A program made the position numbers and the translations under genes. The notes under the pieces are model-generated. The model searched no databases. It saw only the letters and a list, made by a program, of their open reading frames with translations, and was not told the DNA's origin. Below, piece by piece: positions 23,203 through 34,666 of a stretch of DNA of 64,000 nucleotides. Origin of the DNA: Spirilliplanes yamanashiensis (lineage in GTDB: Bacteria; Actinomycetota; Actinomycetes; Mycobacteriales; Micromonosporaceae). The DNA is taken from the NCBI RefSeq assembly GCF_016863475.1, contig NZ_BOOY01000001.1:124001-188000 (forward strand), read 5' to 3'. Position 1 is the stretch's first letter, and every line of letters starts with the position of its first letter.

Positions 23203-24683
23203 GCCGCCACGAGGAACCCGGCCAGCACCAGCAGCGGCGCGGTGTTGCTCAGCAGCACCGCGCGCCGGCGGGCCCGGGCGTTCTCCAGCCGCCGCGCCCC
23301 GGTCGCCGAGGCGATGCCGAGCCCGCAGCCGACCACGAACAGCACCCCGAGCAGCCACCGCAGGTGCAGCGTCCACCCGCTGGCCCCGACGAACGCCTGC
23401 CGGCTGTTTGCCGACACCATCCGCGCGGTCACCCGGGTGCCCGGCTGCGCCTGCGCCGGCTGCACCCCGAGCAGCGCCACGCTGGGCACGGTACGACCGT
23501 CGGCGGTGAACGTGCCCCGGCACCGCTGCCCGACCCCGTCGCCCGTGCACCGGGTGACGGTGGCCGTCCCGGTGGTGCTGTGCCCGACGGCGAGCCACAG
23601 CGGCTCGGCGCTCACCCACGCGAAGAAGCTGCCGACCAGCGCCAGCGCCAGCAGCGCCCCCAGCCCGAGCGCGGGCCGCAGCGGCGTCCGCGGCGCGGTG
23701 CGCCGCACCGGCCGCACCCGGGTGGCGGTGGCGGTGGCCCCGGGCGCCTGGTGGAACAGCTCGCCCTCGGGCAGGTCCTCGCCGCGCTCGATGGCGTGCA
23801 GCCAGAACGACGGCCCGCCGGCCTCGGCCCGCGGGTTGGGCACCGGCGCCGCGGTCCGGTCGCGGCCCGCGCCGGGTTCCGGCAGCACCATCACGTCGGG
23901 TACGCCACCGGTCCCGTCCCCGAGCCATGCCCCGGTGAGCCGGTCGGCGGCGCCGTCGTCGTCCCCGGCGGCGGCGGCGCGGGGCGCGGCCCCGGTCCCG
24001 CGGCCCGCCTGCGCGCCGACGGTCCGGCCGGCGCCCGGGTCACCGCCCGGCTCCGCGCCGGCCGCGGGCTCGGGCTCGGCGGCGTCGGCCGGGCCCGGCC
24101 CGGCCGGGGCGGCGGCGCCGTCCTCGGCGTCGAGCCCGGCCGCGGGGCCCGCACCGGTCGTAGCCGCGGGGCGGTCCGGGCCGCTCGCCGAGGTCGAGGC
24201 CGCCGTGGTCGTGGAGTCCTGCTCGGTCGGGCCCGGACCGGTCGTGGTCGTCGGAGCCGGACCGGTCGTGGTCGTCGGGCCCGGGGTGGTCGCGGTGGCG
24301 GGGCCCGCGGTGGGCGCGGGCGTCGGTGAGTCGCCGCCCGGCGTCGGAGCCCCCGGCGGAGGCGCTGCCGCGGCCGGCGAAGGCTGCGTTTCCCGGGGCG
24401 GGGTCGGCGGCGGGGCGGGGGCGCCGGCCGGTCGGGTGGGGCGGGGGGTGGTGCGGTCGAGGGCCACGGTCGGGTGGTGGGTCACGTCGCCCGTGGGTTC
24501 CGGTGGGCCCCCGGTCGTCGTATCACTGGATGTGACCTCGCGGCCCGCGGCCAGGGCCGCGGCCGTGGCGCGCGGGCTGATGTCGCCGGTCTGTTCGTCG
24601 AAGGTGTCGCCGCTCCACGACGGCGCGTCCGACCACGGCCCGGCCGGCTGGGGATCGCCTGAATGCGGCGCAGATGCGGTCAT
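23196..24683 (-). CDS. Pro/Thr-rich membrane protein of unknown function
   Basis: About 495 residues. The first 300 or so are disordered and rich in Pro, Thr, Ala and Gly, including TTTTGP-type repeats. A helix ('LGLGALLALALVGSFFAWVS') is followed by an extracytoplasmic domain with a Cys pair ('TRCTGDG...QRCRG', DUF3592-like), then two more helices and a C-terminal hydrophobic end. The disordered part would be cytoplasmic if the N terminus is inside. ATG 24683 or ATG 24692 could be the start; neither has a clear Shine-Dalgarno. Divergent from metG. Function unknown. Confidence 0.75.
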   Translation of the reverse strand: MTASAPHSGDPQPAGPWSDAPSWSGDTFDEQTGDISPRATAAALAAGREVTSSDTTTGGPPEPTGDVTHHPTVALDRTTPRPTRPAGAPAPPPTPPRETQPSPAAAAPPPGAPTPGGDSPTPAPTAGPATATTPGPTTTTGPAPTTTTGPGPTEQDSTTTAASTSASGPDRPAATTGAGPAAGLDAEDGAAAPAGPGPADAAEPEPAAGAEPGGDPGAGRTVGAQAGRGTGAAPRAAAAGDDDGAADRLTGAWLGDGTGGVPDVMVLPEPGAGRDRTAAPVPNPRAEAGGPSFWLHAIERGEDLPEGELFHQAPGATATATRVRPVRRTAPRTPLRPALGLGALLALALVGSFFAWVSAEPLWLAVGHSTTGTATVTRCTGDGVGQRCRGTFTADGRTVPSVALLGVQPAQAQPGTRVTARMVSANSRQAFVGASGWTLHLRWLLGVLFVVGCGLGIASATGARRLENARARRRAVLLSNTAPLLVLAGFLVAAY

Positions 24684-24768
24684 ATCACCCATTGGACAAC
24701 GGGGTTCGAGGGGGACGGCGCTCAAACGGGCGCGTGTCGGTGAAAAGGGGTCCGGGGCGCGCGACTAT

Positions 24769-24787
24769 CCGATCGCGGCGCGATCGG
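24769..24787. promoter_or_regulatory. Perfect inverted repeat upstream of metG
   Basis: CCGATCGC-GGC-GCGATCGG lies just upstream of the candidate metG -10, where a -35 would be expected. If metG is leaderless this cannot be an mRNA hairpin and would be an operator instead. Confidence 0.4.
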
Positions 24788-24796
24788 CGGCATCAC

Positions 24797-24802
24797 TACG
24801 CT
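24797..24802 (+). promoter_or_regulatory. Candidate -10 of leaderless metG
   Basis: TACGCT ends 7 nt before the ATG at 24810 and no Shine-Dalgarno is present. Confidence 0.45.
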
Positions 24803-24809
24803 GGGCGGC

Positions 24810-26606
24810 ATGAGTCACGTTCTCGCCGCGGTCGCCTGGCCCTACGCCAACGGCCCGCGCCACATCGGTCATGTGTCCGGCTTCGGGGTGCCCTCCGACG
24901 TGTTCAGCCGGTACATGCGGATGGCCGGCCACGACGTGCTCATGGTGTCCGGCACGGACGAGCACGGCACCCCGATCCAGGTGCAGGCCGACGCGGACGG
25001 GGTGACCCCGCGCGAGCTGGCCGACCGGTACAACCGGGTGATCGTGGAGGACCTGCACGGCCTCGGCCTGTCCTACGACCTGTTCACCCGCACCACCACC
25101 GGCAACCACTACGCGGTGGTGCAGGAGCTGTTCGCGGGCCTGCACCGCAACGGCTACATCGTCGCGAAGACCACGCTGGGCGCCATCTCGCCGTCGACGG
25201 GCCGCACGCTGCCCGACCGCTACATCGAGGGCACGTGCCCGATCTGCGGCTACGAGAGCGCCCGCGGCGACCAGTGCGACAACTGCGGCAACCAGCTCGA
25301 CCCGGAGCAGCTGCTGAACCCGCGGTCGCGGATCAACGGCGAGACGCCGGAGTTCGTCGAGACGGAGCACTTCTTCCTCGACCTGCCCGCGTTCGCCGGG
25401 GCCCTGGCCACCTGGCTGGACCAGCGCGAGGGCTGGCGGCCGAACGTGCTGAAGTTCTCCCGCAACCTGCTCGACGACCTGCAGCCGCGCGCCATCACCC
25501 GCGACCTGGAGTGGGGCGTGCCGATCCCGCTCGACGGCTGGCGCGACCGCAACGACAAGCGCATCTACGTGTGGTTCGACGCGGTCATCGGCTACCTGTC
25601 GGCGTCGATCGAGTGGGCGCGCCGCACCGGCGACCCGGACGCGTGGAAGCTGTGGTGGTCGGCCGACGGCGACGGCAAGGACGCGCGCGGCTACTACTTC
25701 ATGGGCAAGGACAACATCGTCTTCCACTCGGTGATCTGGCCGTCGCTGCTGCTGGGCTACTCGGGCCAGGGCGACAAGGACGGCACGCCGGGCGACCTGG
25801 GCGCGCTGAACCTGCCGACCGAGGTGGTGTCGTCGGAGTACCTGACGATGGAGGGCCGCAAGTTCTCGTCGTCGCGCAAGGTGGTCATCTACGTGCGCGA
25901 CTTCCTGGAGCGCTACGACGCGGACGCCCTGCGGTACTTCATCGCGGCGGCAGGGCCGGAGTCCAACGACACCGACTTCACCTGGGCGGAGTTCGTCCGG
26001 CGCAACAACGACGAGCTGGTGGCGGGCTGGGGCAACCTGGTCAACCGGTGCGTGTCGATGGCGGCGAAGAACTTCGGCGCGATCCCGCCGGCCGCCGACC
26101 TGACCGCCGAGGACGAGGCGCTGCTGGCGGTGGCCCGGGAGGGCTTCACGACGGTGGGCCGGCTGATCGAGCAGCACCGGCAGAAGGCCGCGATCGGCGA
26201 GGCGATGCGCGTCGTCGCCGAGGCGAACAGGTACCTGTCCGAGCAGGCGCCCTGGAAGCTCAAGGACGAGGCGTCGAAGCCGCGCATGGGCACCATCCTG
26301 GCGGTGGCGCTGCAGGTGGTCAGCGACGCCAACACGCTGCTGACGCCGTTCCTGCCGCACTCGGCGCAGAAGGTGCACGAGCTGCTCGGCGGCACCGGCG
26401 TGCACGCGCCGATGCCGCGCATCGAGGAGGTCGAGGACCTCGACGGCGGCCCGGCGTACCCGGTGCTGACCGGCGACTACACCGTCGGCGCCCGCTGGGC
26501 GTCGGTGCCGCTGGTCGCGGGCACGGCGCTGGCCGCCCCGACGCCGGTGTTCAAGAAGCTGGACGTGTCGGTGGTCGAGGAGGAGCTGGCCCGCCTGGCG
26601 GGCTGA
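24810..26606 (+). CDS. metG: Methionyl-tRNA synthetase
   Basis: A 598-residue class I synthetase. HIGH motif at residues 18-21 ('PRHIGH'), a zinc knuckle 'CPICGYES...CDNCGNQ' in the connective peptide, and the signature loop 'RKFSSSR' around residue 351 in place of KMSKS, a version usual in actinobacterial MetRS. The C-terminal anticodon-binding helical domain is complete; no Trbp111-like extension. Followed after 8 bp by thyX. Confidence 0.96.
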   Translation: MSHVLAAVAWPYANGPRHIGHVSGFGVPSDVFSRYMRMAGHDVLMVSGTDEHGTPIQVQADADGVTPRELADRYNRVIVEDLHGLGLSYDLFTRTTTGNHYAVVQELFAGLHRNGYIVAKTTLGAISPSTGRTLPDRYIEGTCPICGYESARGDQCDNCGNQLDPEQLLNPRSRINGETPEFVETEHFFLDLPAFAGALATWLDQREGWRPNVLKFSRNLLDDLQPRAITRDLEWGVPIPLDGWRDRNDKRIYVWFDAVIGYLSASIEWARRTGDPDAWKLWWSADGDGKDARGYYFMGKDNIVFHSVIWPSLLLGYSGQGDKDGTPGDLGALNLPTEVVSSEYLTMEGRKFSSSRKVVIYVRDFLERYDADALRYFIAAAGPESNDTDFTWAEFVRRNNDELVAGWGNLVNRCVSMAAKNFGAIPPAADLTAEDEALLAVAREGFTTVGRLIEQHRQKAAIGEAMRVVAEANRYLSEQAPWKLKDEASKPRMGTILAVALQVVSDANTLLTPFLPHSAQKVHELLGGTGVHAPMPRIEEVEDLDGGPAYPVLTGDYTVGARWASVPLVAGTALAAPTPVFKKLDVSVVEEELARLAG

Positions 26607-26614
26607 GCGCCGCG

Positions 26615-27322
26615 ATGACCGTCCGTTTCCGCAGCGACATGGTCGTCGAGCTGGTGAAGCACTCCGCCGCGGACGCCGACGTGGTGCTGGCCGCCCGGGT
26701 GTCCACGCAGGGCGCCCGGGCCGGCGCGGCCACCGACGCGCAGAAGGACGCCGGGCTGATCGGCTACCTGATGCGCGACCGGCACGGCTCGCCGTTCGAG
26801 CACTCCGTTTTCACGTTCTACGTGGAGGCGCCGATCTTCGTGTGGCGCGAGCACATGCGGCACCGCATCGCCTCGTACAACGAGGAGTCCGGCCGCTACA
26901 AGGTGCTGGAGCCGGTGTTCTACCTGCCCGGCGCCGACCGCAACCTGGTGCAGACCGGCAAGCCCGGCGCGTACGAGTTCGTCCCCGGCACCCCCGACCA
27001 GTACCGCCGACTGGTCGAGCGCAGCACCCGGGTGTGCGAGGTGGCGTACGCGGCGTACCGCGAGTCCCTGGACGACGGGCTGGCCCGCGAGGTGGCCCGC
27101 ATGGACCTGCCGGTGCGGCTGTACTCGGCGGCGTTCGTGACGATGAACGCCCGCGCGCTGATGAACTTCCTGTCGCTGCGGGTGAAGTCCGACGCCGCCA
27201 CGTTCCCGTCGTTCCCGCAGCGGGAGATCGAGCTGGTCGCCGAGGCGTACGAGCGTGAGTTCGCCCGGCTGATGCCGGTGACGCACGCGGCGTTCGTGCG
27301 CGGCGGCCGGGTCGCCCCCTAG
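26615..27322 (+). CDS. thyX: FAD-dependent thymidylate synthase
   Basis: A 235-residue flavoenzyme that methylates dUMP to dTMP with methylene-tetrahydrofolate and NADPH. The ThyX signature RHRxxSxNExSxRY is intact as 'RHRIASYNEESGRY' from Arg82, and 'MNARALMNFLSLR' provides the conserved C-terminal active-site region. Starts 8 bp after metG, so probably co-transcribed. Its TAG overlaps the stop of the convergent gene by 4 bp. Confidence 0.96.
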   Translation: MTVRFRSDMVVELVKHSAADADVVLAARVSTQGARAGAATDAQKDAGLIGYLMRDRHGSPFEHSVFTFYVEAPIFVWREHMRHRIASYNEESGRYKVLEPVFYLPGADRNLVQTGKPGAYEFVPGTPDQYRRLVERSTRVCEVAYAAYRESLDDGLAREVARMDLPVRLYSAAFVTMNARALMNFLSLRVKSDAATFPSFPQREIELVAEAYEREFARLMPVTHAAFVRGGRVAP

Positions 27323-28539
27323 AGCCGGTACGCGACGTCGACGGCGCCGTGGTCGGTGACCTCGGCGGCGGGCGCCCACACCTCGTACACCCCGCGCTCG
27401 TAGCAGCGGGCCCCGAGCAGCGCGACCGAGTCGGCGTCGGGGGCGGCCAGGCGCAGGCGCAGCCAGCCGGACTCCTCGCGCAGCACCGAGCAGGGCACGC
27501 CGCGCCAGCGGGCCGCCACGAACCGGCGTACCAGGGCCTCGACGGGGTAGCGGGCGGCCCGGGTCATGGCCAGCACCCGGAAGTCCTCGGGCGGGTCGGC
27601 GACGGCCTCGTACGCGGTGGCGCCGATCCAGCCGACGAGCCGGCTGGCGCGGGCGGCGTCGCCGGTGGGCACGTACTCCTGGTCGGCGTTGACGCCCGGC
27701 ACGCCGGCGAGCAGGTGCCGCCAGCGCGGGCCGGCCAGCCGCAGCCAGCCGCGCTGTTCGGGCTGGTACGCGTACAGCACGACCTCGTCGCCGTCGGGGG
27801 TGTACGCGACGAGCTGGGCGTTCGCGCTCAGCGGCAGGTCGACCACGCCGGCGGTGACGAACTCGGGGACGAGGTGCCGGTCGCTGGGCGAGAACCCGGT
27901 GCCCAGCACGGGCGGGCCGACCCGGCCGTGCGGCGGCAGCCCGGGCAGCCCGCGCTGCACCGCGCCCATCGGGATCTCGTAGTCGACGGGGTCGGTGGCG
28001 CGCCAGCGCAGCGCGTACGCGGCCGCGCCCGGCTCGCTCGGGGTGTCGGTGCGCAGCGGCAGCAGGTCGGCGGGGGTGCGCAGGTGGGCGACGTCGTAGG
28101 CGCGGTAGCAGAACCCGTACGGCAGCCAGCCGCTCAGGTGCCCCGCGAACTGGGCGGGCGACAGCACCTTGACCATCTGGGTGCCGCGCCGCACGGCGGC
28201 GGTGGCGCGCACGGCGTGCAGCCCGGCGTCGTCGCGGTGCGCGGCGGACTGCGCGTGCCGGTGCAGTTGCGTCCAGCCGCGGCCGCGGCTCAGCAGCGCC
28301 GTCAGCGGGGCGTCGTCGGCCGTGGGCGGCTCGGGCCCGTCGACGGCGGCGGGCTCGGTGGCGTGCACGAACCGGTGGTACGCGGCCCGCGCGTCCGGCC
28401 GCCGGTCCGGGGTGAAGCCGGGGGCGGCCGCGTCGGCGAACAGCTCGTACGCGGCGCCGCGGCCGACCGCCTCGGCCCGGTAGCGGACGCCGTCGCAGGT
28501 CACGTGCAGCTCCGCGCGGCCGGCGTCCGTGACACTCAC
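27319..28539 (-). CDS. Conserved hypothetical protein
   Basis: A 406-residue soluble protein that I do not recognise. It has no signal peptide or membrane helices. The second half contains 'LVGWIGATAYEAVADPPEDFRVLAMTR'-like sequence (quoted in part: 'ATAYEAVADPPEDFRVLA') and ends with a mixed alpha/beta stretch 'VYEVWAPAAEVTDHGAVD'. Trp and Tyr content is high. GTG 28539 is supported by TAGCGT 7 nt upstream. Divergent from tatD; convergent CTAG overlap with thyX. Confidence 0.7.
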   Translation of the reverse strand: MSVTDAGRAELHVTCDGVRYRAEAVGRGAAYELFADAAAPGFTPDRRPDARAAYHRFVHATEPAAVDGPEPPTADDAPLTALLSRGRGWTQLHRHAQSAAHRDDAGLHAVRATAAVRRGTQMVKVLSPAQFAGHLSGWLPYGFCYRAYDVAHLRTPADLLPLRTDTPSEPGAAAYALRWRATDPVDYEIPMGAVQRGLPGLPPHGRVGPPVLGTGFSPSDRHLVPEFVTAGVVDLPLSANAQLVAYTPDGDEVVLYAYQPEQRGWLRLAGPRWRHLLAGVPGVNADQEYVPTGDAARASRLVGWIGATAYEAVADPPEDFRVLAMTRAARYPVEALVRRFVAARWRGVPCSVLREESGWLRLRLAAPDADSVALLGARCYERGVYEVWAPAAEVTDHGAVDVAYRL

Positions 28540-28546
28540 GGGCGGC

Positions 28547-28552
28547 ACGCTA
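28547..28552 (-). promoter_or_regulatory. Candidate -10 of leaderless hypothetical gene
   Basis: TAGCGT on the minus strand, 7 nt before GTG 28539. Confidence 0.4.
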
Positions 28553-28617
28553 GGCCCGCGAGGTGGCCGCGGGGTGAACGCCGGGTGGCCCGGGCGCCAT
28601 GTGTGATGCTTGCCGCG

Positions 28618-29508
28618 ATGAGCACGCCGACTGAGTTCCGCAAGCAGCGCGCGGCCCGCCGGGCGGGGGAGTTCCCGCCGGCCCCGGAACCGCTGGCCGT
28701 CCCGGTCTTCGACAGCCACACCCACCTCGACATCACGGTGCACGAGTCCGGCGTCCCGGAGGGCGTCACCGGCGACCCGGTCCTCGGGCTCATCGACGCC
28801 GCGGCCGCCGTGGGCGTCGACCGGCTGGTCCAGGTGGGCGTCGACACCGAGTCGTCCCGCTGGGGCGCCGAGCTGGCCGCGAAGCACGAGGCGGTCCTGG
28901 CCACGGTCGCGCTGCACCCGAACGAGGCGCCCCGGCTGGCCGACCTGGACGAGGCGCTGCGGGTGATCGACGAGCTGGCCGGGCAGCCCCGGGTGCGCGG
29001 CGTCGGCGAGACCGGCCTGGACACGTTCCGCACCGGCGAGGACGGCCGCGCCGCCCAGGAGGCGAGCTTCCGCGCCCACATCGCCATCGCGAAGCGGCAC
29101 GGCAAGGCACTGATGATCCACGACCGCGACGCCCACGCCGACGTGCTGCGCGTCCTGGACGACGAGGGCGCCCCCAACACGGTCGTGCTGCACTGCTTCT
29201 CCGGCGACGCGGAGTTCGCCGCCGAGTGCATCCGGCGCGGCTACCTCCTCAGCTTCGCCGGCACCGTCACGTTCGGCAGCGCGGGCAGCCTGCGCGAGGC
29301 CGCGGCCCTGTGCCCGCCGGAACTGATGCTGGTCGAGACGGACGCCCCGTTCCTGACCCCGATGCCGTACCGCGGCCGCCCGAACGCGTCGTACCTGATC
29401 CCGGTGACGGTGCGGGCCCTGGCCGCCACGACCGGCCGCGACGTGGACGAACTGTGCGCGGCGATCTCCGCCAACGGCGACCGCGTCTTCGGCAGCTGGT
29501 CGGCCTAG
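28618..29508 (+). CDS. TatD family deoxyribonuclease/hydrolase
   Basis: A 296-residue TIM-barrel metallohydrolase. Metal ligands appear in 'DSHTHLD' (near residue 32), Glu of 'GVGETGLD', 'MIHDRDAH', 'LHCFSGD' and Asp of 'LVETDAPFL'. TatD proteins are 3'-5' DNases involved in DNA repair and turnover. It follows the metG region as in other actinobacteria, but the rpf gene commonly found next is missing. ATG 28618 has a GATGCT hexamer 7 nt upstream. Confidence 0.9.
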   Translation: MSTPTEFRKQRAARRAGEFPPAPEPLAVPVFDSHTHLDITVHESGVPEGVTGDPVLGLIDAAAAVGVDRLVQVGVDTESSRWGAELAAKHEAVLATVALHPNEAPRLADLDEALRVIDELAGQPRVRGVGETGLDTFRTGEDGRAAQEASFRAHIAIAKRHGKALMIHDRDAHADVLRVLDDEGAPNTVVLHCFSGDAEFAAECIRRGYLLSFAGTVTFGSAGSLREAAALCPPELMLVETDAPFLTPMPYRGRPNASYLIPVTVRALAATTGRDVDELCAAISANGDRVFGSWSA

Positions 29509-29513
29509 CGCCG

Positions 29514-29900
29514 ATGCGCGGGCGTGGACGATTGCACTACGTTGCCCTGGAGAACGACGCCGAGGCGGTCCGCCGGCTCCTCGCAGCCGGCGCCGACCCC
29601 GACGCCGAGGACATGCACCGCTTCCGGCCGTTGCACATGGCCGCCCAGCAGAACGCCGCCGAGGCGGCGCTCGCCCTGCTCGAAGCCGGCGCCGACGTCG
29701 ACGCGGCCAACCGGCACGGCAACACCGCCCTCTTCGTCGCGGTGTTCAACTGCCGCGGCGACGGCCGGCTCATCACGCTGCTGAGGGAGCACGGGGCGGA
29801 TCCGTTCGCGCGGAACGCCCACGGCCAGACGCCGGTGGGATTGGCGCGCCTGATCGCCAACCATCCCGTCGCCGCGTTCTTCGACGACCTGCCGGACTGA
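29514..29900 (+). CDS. Ankyrin-repeat protein
   Basis: A 128-residue protein made almost wholly of three ankyrin repeats, recognisable by 'RLLAAGADPDAED', 'PLHMAAQQNAAEAALALLEAGADVDAAN' (in parts) and 'GNTALFVAV'. Cytoplasmic protein-binding module without enzymatic part. It starts 5 bp after the tatD stop and likely shares its transcript, and sits where rpf genes often lie between tatD and rsmA. Partner unknown. Confidence 0.85.
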   Translation: MRGRGRLHYVALENDAEAVRRLLAAGADPDAEDMHRFRPLHMAAQQNAAEAALALLEAGADVDAANRHGNTALFVAVFNCRGDGRLITLLREHGADPFARNAHGQTPVGLARLIANHPVAAFFDDLPD

Positions 29901-29976
29901 CGGTCACCCCCGCGACGAGACGACCACCGTGTCGTCGCCAGGACGGCGGGTGCGTGGGCGGGGCCGGCCGGGCACG

Positions 29977-29982
29977 TAGGCT
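29977..29982 (+). promoter_or_regulatory. Candidate -10 of leaderless rsmA
   Basis: TAGGCT lies 8 nt before ATG 29991; no Shine-Dalgarno sequence is present. Confidence 0.4.
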
Positions 29983-29990
29983 CTGCGGTC

Positions 29991-30857
29991 ATGGCTGATC
30001 TGCTCGGCCCGGCCGAGATCCGGGAGCTCGCCGCCCGTCTCGGGGTGGCGCCCACGAAGAAGCTCGGCCAGAACTTCGTGCACGACCCGAACACGGTGCG
30101 CCGCATCGTCGCCGCGGCCGGGTTGCGGCCGGACGACGTGGCGCTGGAGGTGGGGCCGGGGCTGGGGTCGTTGACGCTGGCGCTGTTGCCGCAGGTGGCG
30201 CACGTGCACGCCGTCGAGCTGGACCCGGTGCTGGCGGCCGCGCTGCCGGGGACGGTCGCCGAGCGCGCCGACGCCGCGAAGCTGACGGTGCACGCCGCCG
30301 ATGCGCTCAAGGTCACCGCGGACGACGTGCCGGGTTCCACGATGCTGGTGGCGAACCTGCCGTACAACGTGGCTGTGCCCGTGGTGCTGCATCTGCTGGC
30401 CGAGCTGCCGACCCTGCGGGGCGGGCTCGTGATGGTGCAGAAGGAGGTGGCGGACCGGCTCGTCGCCGGGCCCGGTTCCAAGGTCTACGGGGTGCCGAGC
30501 GTGAAGCTGGCCTGGTACGCGGAGGCGCGCGCCGCCGGGCGGGTTCCCCCGACCGTGTTCTGGCCGGTGCCCAATGTCGACTCCGGGCTGGTGGCGTTCA
30601 CCCGGCGGGCCGAGCCGGTGGCCGGCGCGCCGCGCCGGGCGGTGTTCGCCGTGGTGGACGCGGCGTTCGCGCAGCGGCGCAAGACGCTGCGGGGCGCCCT
30701 CGCCGGCTGGGCCGGCAGCCCGGACAACGCGGCGGCGGCCCTGGTGGAGGCCGGTGTGGACCCGGGGGCGCGCGGCGAGTCGCTCGGCGTGGCGCAGTTC
30801 GCCGCGATCGCGGCTGCCGGGGTACGGCGGGGGTACGGCGCTAAGGTGTCCCGGTGA
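29991..30857 (+). CDS. rsmA: 16S rRNA dimethyladenosine transferase
   Basis: A 288-residue KsgA/RsmA enzyme that dimethylates A1518 and A1519 of 16S rRNA in late 30S assembly. Motifs: '[10 protein letters not shown]' (motif X), '[10 protein letters not shown]' (SAM loop) and the catalytic 'NLPYNVAVP' (motif IV). The C-terminal helical domain is complete. Overlaps ispE by 4 bp, the usual rsmA-ispE coupling of actinobacteria. Confidence 0.95.
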   Translation: MADLLGPAEIRELAARLGVAPTKKLGQNFVHDPNTVRRIVAAAGLRPDDVALEVGPGLGSLTLALLPQVAHVHAVELDPVLAAALPGTVAERADAAKLTVHAADALKVTADDVPGSTMLVANLPYNVAVPVVLHLLAELPTLRGGLVMVQKEVADRLVAGPGSKVYGVPSVKLAWYAEARAAGRVPPTVFWPVPNVDSGLVAFTRRAEPVAGAPRRAVFAVVDAAFAQRRKTLRGALAGWAGSPDNAAAALVEAGVDPGARGESLGVAQFAAIAAAGVRRGYGAKVSR

Positions 30858-31801
30858 CGGAGGCGTGGGGCCCGGACGACGACCGGCCGCGGAAAATGGC
30901 GGGGCCCGTGCGGGTCCGCGTGCCCGCGAAGATCAACCTGCACCTCGGGGTCGGCCCGCTGCGCGACGACGGCTACCACGAGCTGAACACCGTCTACCAC
31001 GCGATCAGCCTGTTCGACGAGGTCACCGCCCGCTCCGGCGACACCCTGTCGCTGACGATGGAGGGCGAGGGCGCCGGTCAGCTGGCCCTCGACGACTCCA
31101 ACCTGGTCATCCGCGCCGCCCGGGCGCTCGCCGCGCACGGCCGGGTGCCCGCGCACGCCCGGCTGCACCTGCGCAAGCAGATCCCGCTGGCGGGCGGGCT
31201 GGCCGGGGGCAGCGCCGACGCGGCCGCCACCCTGATCGCCTGCGACGCCCTGTGGGGGCTCGGCATGAGCCGCGACGACCTGGCCGTCGTGGGCGCCGGG
31301 CTGGGTTCCGACGTGCCGTTCCTGCTGTACGGCGGCACCGCGCTGGGCACCGGCCACGGCGAGGCGGTCAGCCCGGTGCTGGCCCGCCCGGCCACCTGGC
31401 ACTGGATCGTGGCGGTCGCCGACGGCGGGCTCGCCACCCCCGAGGTGTACCGCGAGCTGGACAAGCTGCGCGAGGGCTCCTGGCCGCCCGCCCCGCTGGG
31501 CGCCGCCGACGAGCTGCTCGCGGCGCTGCGCCAGCGCGACCCGGAGGTGCTGGGCGCCGTGCTCGCCAACGACCTGCAGCCCGCCGCGCTGTCGCTGCGC
31601 CCCGCCCTGGCCGACGTCATCAAGGCCGGCTACGACGCGGGCGCCGTCGCGGGCATCGTCTCCGGGTCCGGACCCACCTGTGTCTTCCTCGCCACCGACG
31701 CCGGGCACGCCGAGAGCGTGGCGGCCGGCCTGCGCGCGGCCGGGGTGTGCCGCGACGCCCAGCCCGCCCGCGGGCCGATGCCGGGCGCGCGGATAGTCTG
31801 A
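30854..31801 (+). CDS. ispE: 4-diphosphocytidyl-2-C-methyl-D-erythritol kinase
   Basis: A 315-residue GHMP kinase of the MEP isoprenoid pathway that phosphorylates CDP-ME. Motifs: '[11 protein letters not shown]' (motif 1, catalytic Lys), '[15 protein letters not shown]' (ATP loop) and 'VSGSGPTCV' (motif 3). GTG start inside the GTGA overlap with rsmA. The ABC-F gene begins 3 bp after its stop, so the three genes form one operon. Confidence 0.95.
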   Translation: MTEAWGPDDDRPRKMAGPVRVRVPAKINLHLGVGPLRDDGYHELNTVYHAISLFDEVTARSGDTLSLTMEGEGAGQLALDDSNLVIRAARALAAHGRVPAHARLHLRKQIPLAGGLAGGSADAAATLIACDALWGLGMSRDDLAVVGAGLGSDVPFLLYGGTALGTGHGEAVSPVLARPATWHWIVAVADGGLATPEVYRELDKLREGSWPPAPLGAADELLAALRQRDPEVLGAVLANDLQPAALSLRPALADVIKAGYDAGAVAGIVSGSGPTCVFLATDAGHAESVAAGLRAAGVCRDAQPARGPMPGARIV

Positions 31802-31804
31802 ACC

Positions 31805-33610
<1,806 letters not shown>

Positions 33611-33689
33611 TCCGGGGGTGCTCCTGCGGCCGCCGCGGCCATGCGGGAGAATCGCACCCAGGACAACCGACCCGTTGGAGACAGAGACC

Positions 33690-34154
33690 ATGGCGCACAC
33701 TCCGGTCAACCACCCCCTGCGGCCCGTCTACCGGGCGCTCGGCGGGCTCGCCGGCCTCTACCTCGTGCTCTTCGGCATCCTCGGGCTCATCCAGACGGCC
33801 GGCGACGGGCTGTTCGCGCTCGGCATCGACCACGTCCTCGGCCAGGGCACCAACCTCGCCTGGTCGATCGTCTCGCTGGTCGTCGGCGCGCTCGTGCTGC
33901 TCGCCACCGCGGTCGGCCGCAACCTCGACGTCGCCGCCGACCTCTACCTCGGCTGGGCGCTGCTCGGCGTGGGCAGCGCGATGCTGGCGCTCATCCGCAC
34001 CGACGCCAACATCTTCAATTTCAGCCTGACGACCGTCATCGTGACCTACGTCGTCGGGCTCGTGCTCGTCATGGCCGGCCTGTACAGCAAGGTCGTCGCG
34101 CCCGAGCGGGCCGGCGCGCCGCGTCAGGTGCTGCAGGAGCAGGCCAACGCCTGA
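33690..34154 (+). CDS. DUF4383 four-helix membrane protein (copy 1)
   Basis: A 154-residue protein with four hydrophobic helices, short polar N terminus 'AHTPVNHPLRPVYR', and the DUF4383 hallmark 'TDANIFNFS' before the last helix. Function unknown. GGAG at 33677-33680 supports the ATG. A paralogue follows 34 bp downstream with the same landmarks, indicating tandem duplication. Confidence 0.85.
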   Translation: MAHTPVNHPLRPVYRALGGLAGLYLVLFGILGLIQTAGDGLFALGIDHVLGQGTNLAWSIVSLVVGALVLLATAVGRNLDVAADLYLGWALLGVGSAMLALIRTDANIFNFSLTTVIVTYVVGLVLVMAGLYSKVVAPERAGAPRQVLQEQANA

Positions 34155-34188
34155 TCCGTTCTCTCCGCCCCCGAGGAGGCCACCCCCC

Positions 34189-34650
34189 ATGGCTCACTAC
34201 CCGGTCAACCACCGGTTCCGCGGCACCTACCGCGGCCTGGCGGCCCTGTGCGGGCTGCTCTTCCTCGTGGCCGGCATCGTCGGCATCATCGTCACCTCGG
34301 GCGGCGAGTTCTTCAGCCGCGGCTCGCACTGGGCGCTGGGGTTGCGCACCAACCCCGCGCAGGCGTGGCTGTCCGTGGTGATCGGCGTGGTGCTGGTGGC
34401 GGCCGCCGCCATCGGCGGCAACGTGCACCACCGGGTCAGCAGCGGCGGCGGCTGGGCGCTCATGGTGCTGGGCGTCTTCGGGCTGGCCGTGCTGCAGACC
34501 GACGTCAACGTGTTCAACTTCTCGGTCGTCAACATCATCGTGCTGCTGGTGACCGGCCTGGTGGTGCTGCTCGCCGGGCTGTACGGCAAGGTCGACGACG
34601 ACCCGGAGGCGGCCGAGCGCGAACGCATCGCCACCGCCGGGCGCGGCTGA
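34189..34650 (+). CDS. DUF4383 four-helix membrane protein (copy 2)
   Basis: A 153-residue paralogue of the preceding gene: same N-terminal 'YPVNHRFRGTYRG', four helices and 'TDVNVFNFS'. The second loop differs ('SRGSHWALGLRTNPAQ' against a different segment in copy 1), so the pair has diverged and may form a hetero-oligomer. GAGGAGG lies just upstream of the ATG. Converges on a TetR gene with 16 bp between. Confidence 0.85.
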   Translation: MAHYPVNHRFRGTYRGLAALCGLLFLVAGIVGIIVTSGGEFFSRGSHWALGLRTNPAQAWLSVVIGVVLVAAAAIGGNVHHRVSSGGGWALMVLGVFGLAVLQTDVNVFNFSVVNIIVLLVTGLVVLLAGLYGKVDDDPEAAERERIATAGRG

Positions 34651-34666
34651 CGCACCCCAGGCGTTC

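Noticed and set aside
25850-25890. Apparent loss of the KMSKS loop in MetRS
   Set aside because: The KFSSS variant is usual in actinobacterial MetRS, so it is not a defect.
24674-26614. Upstream extension of thyX in a frame overlapping metG
   Set aside because: Only the part from 26615 resembles ThyX; the rest is a shadow of metG.
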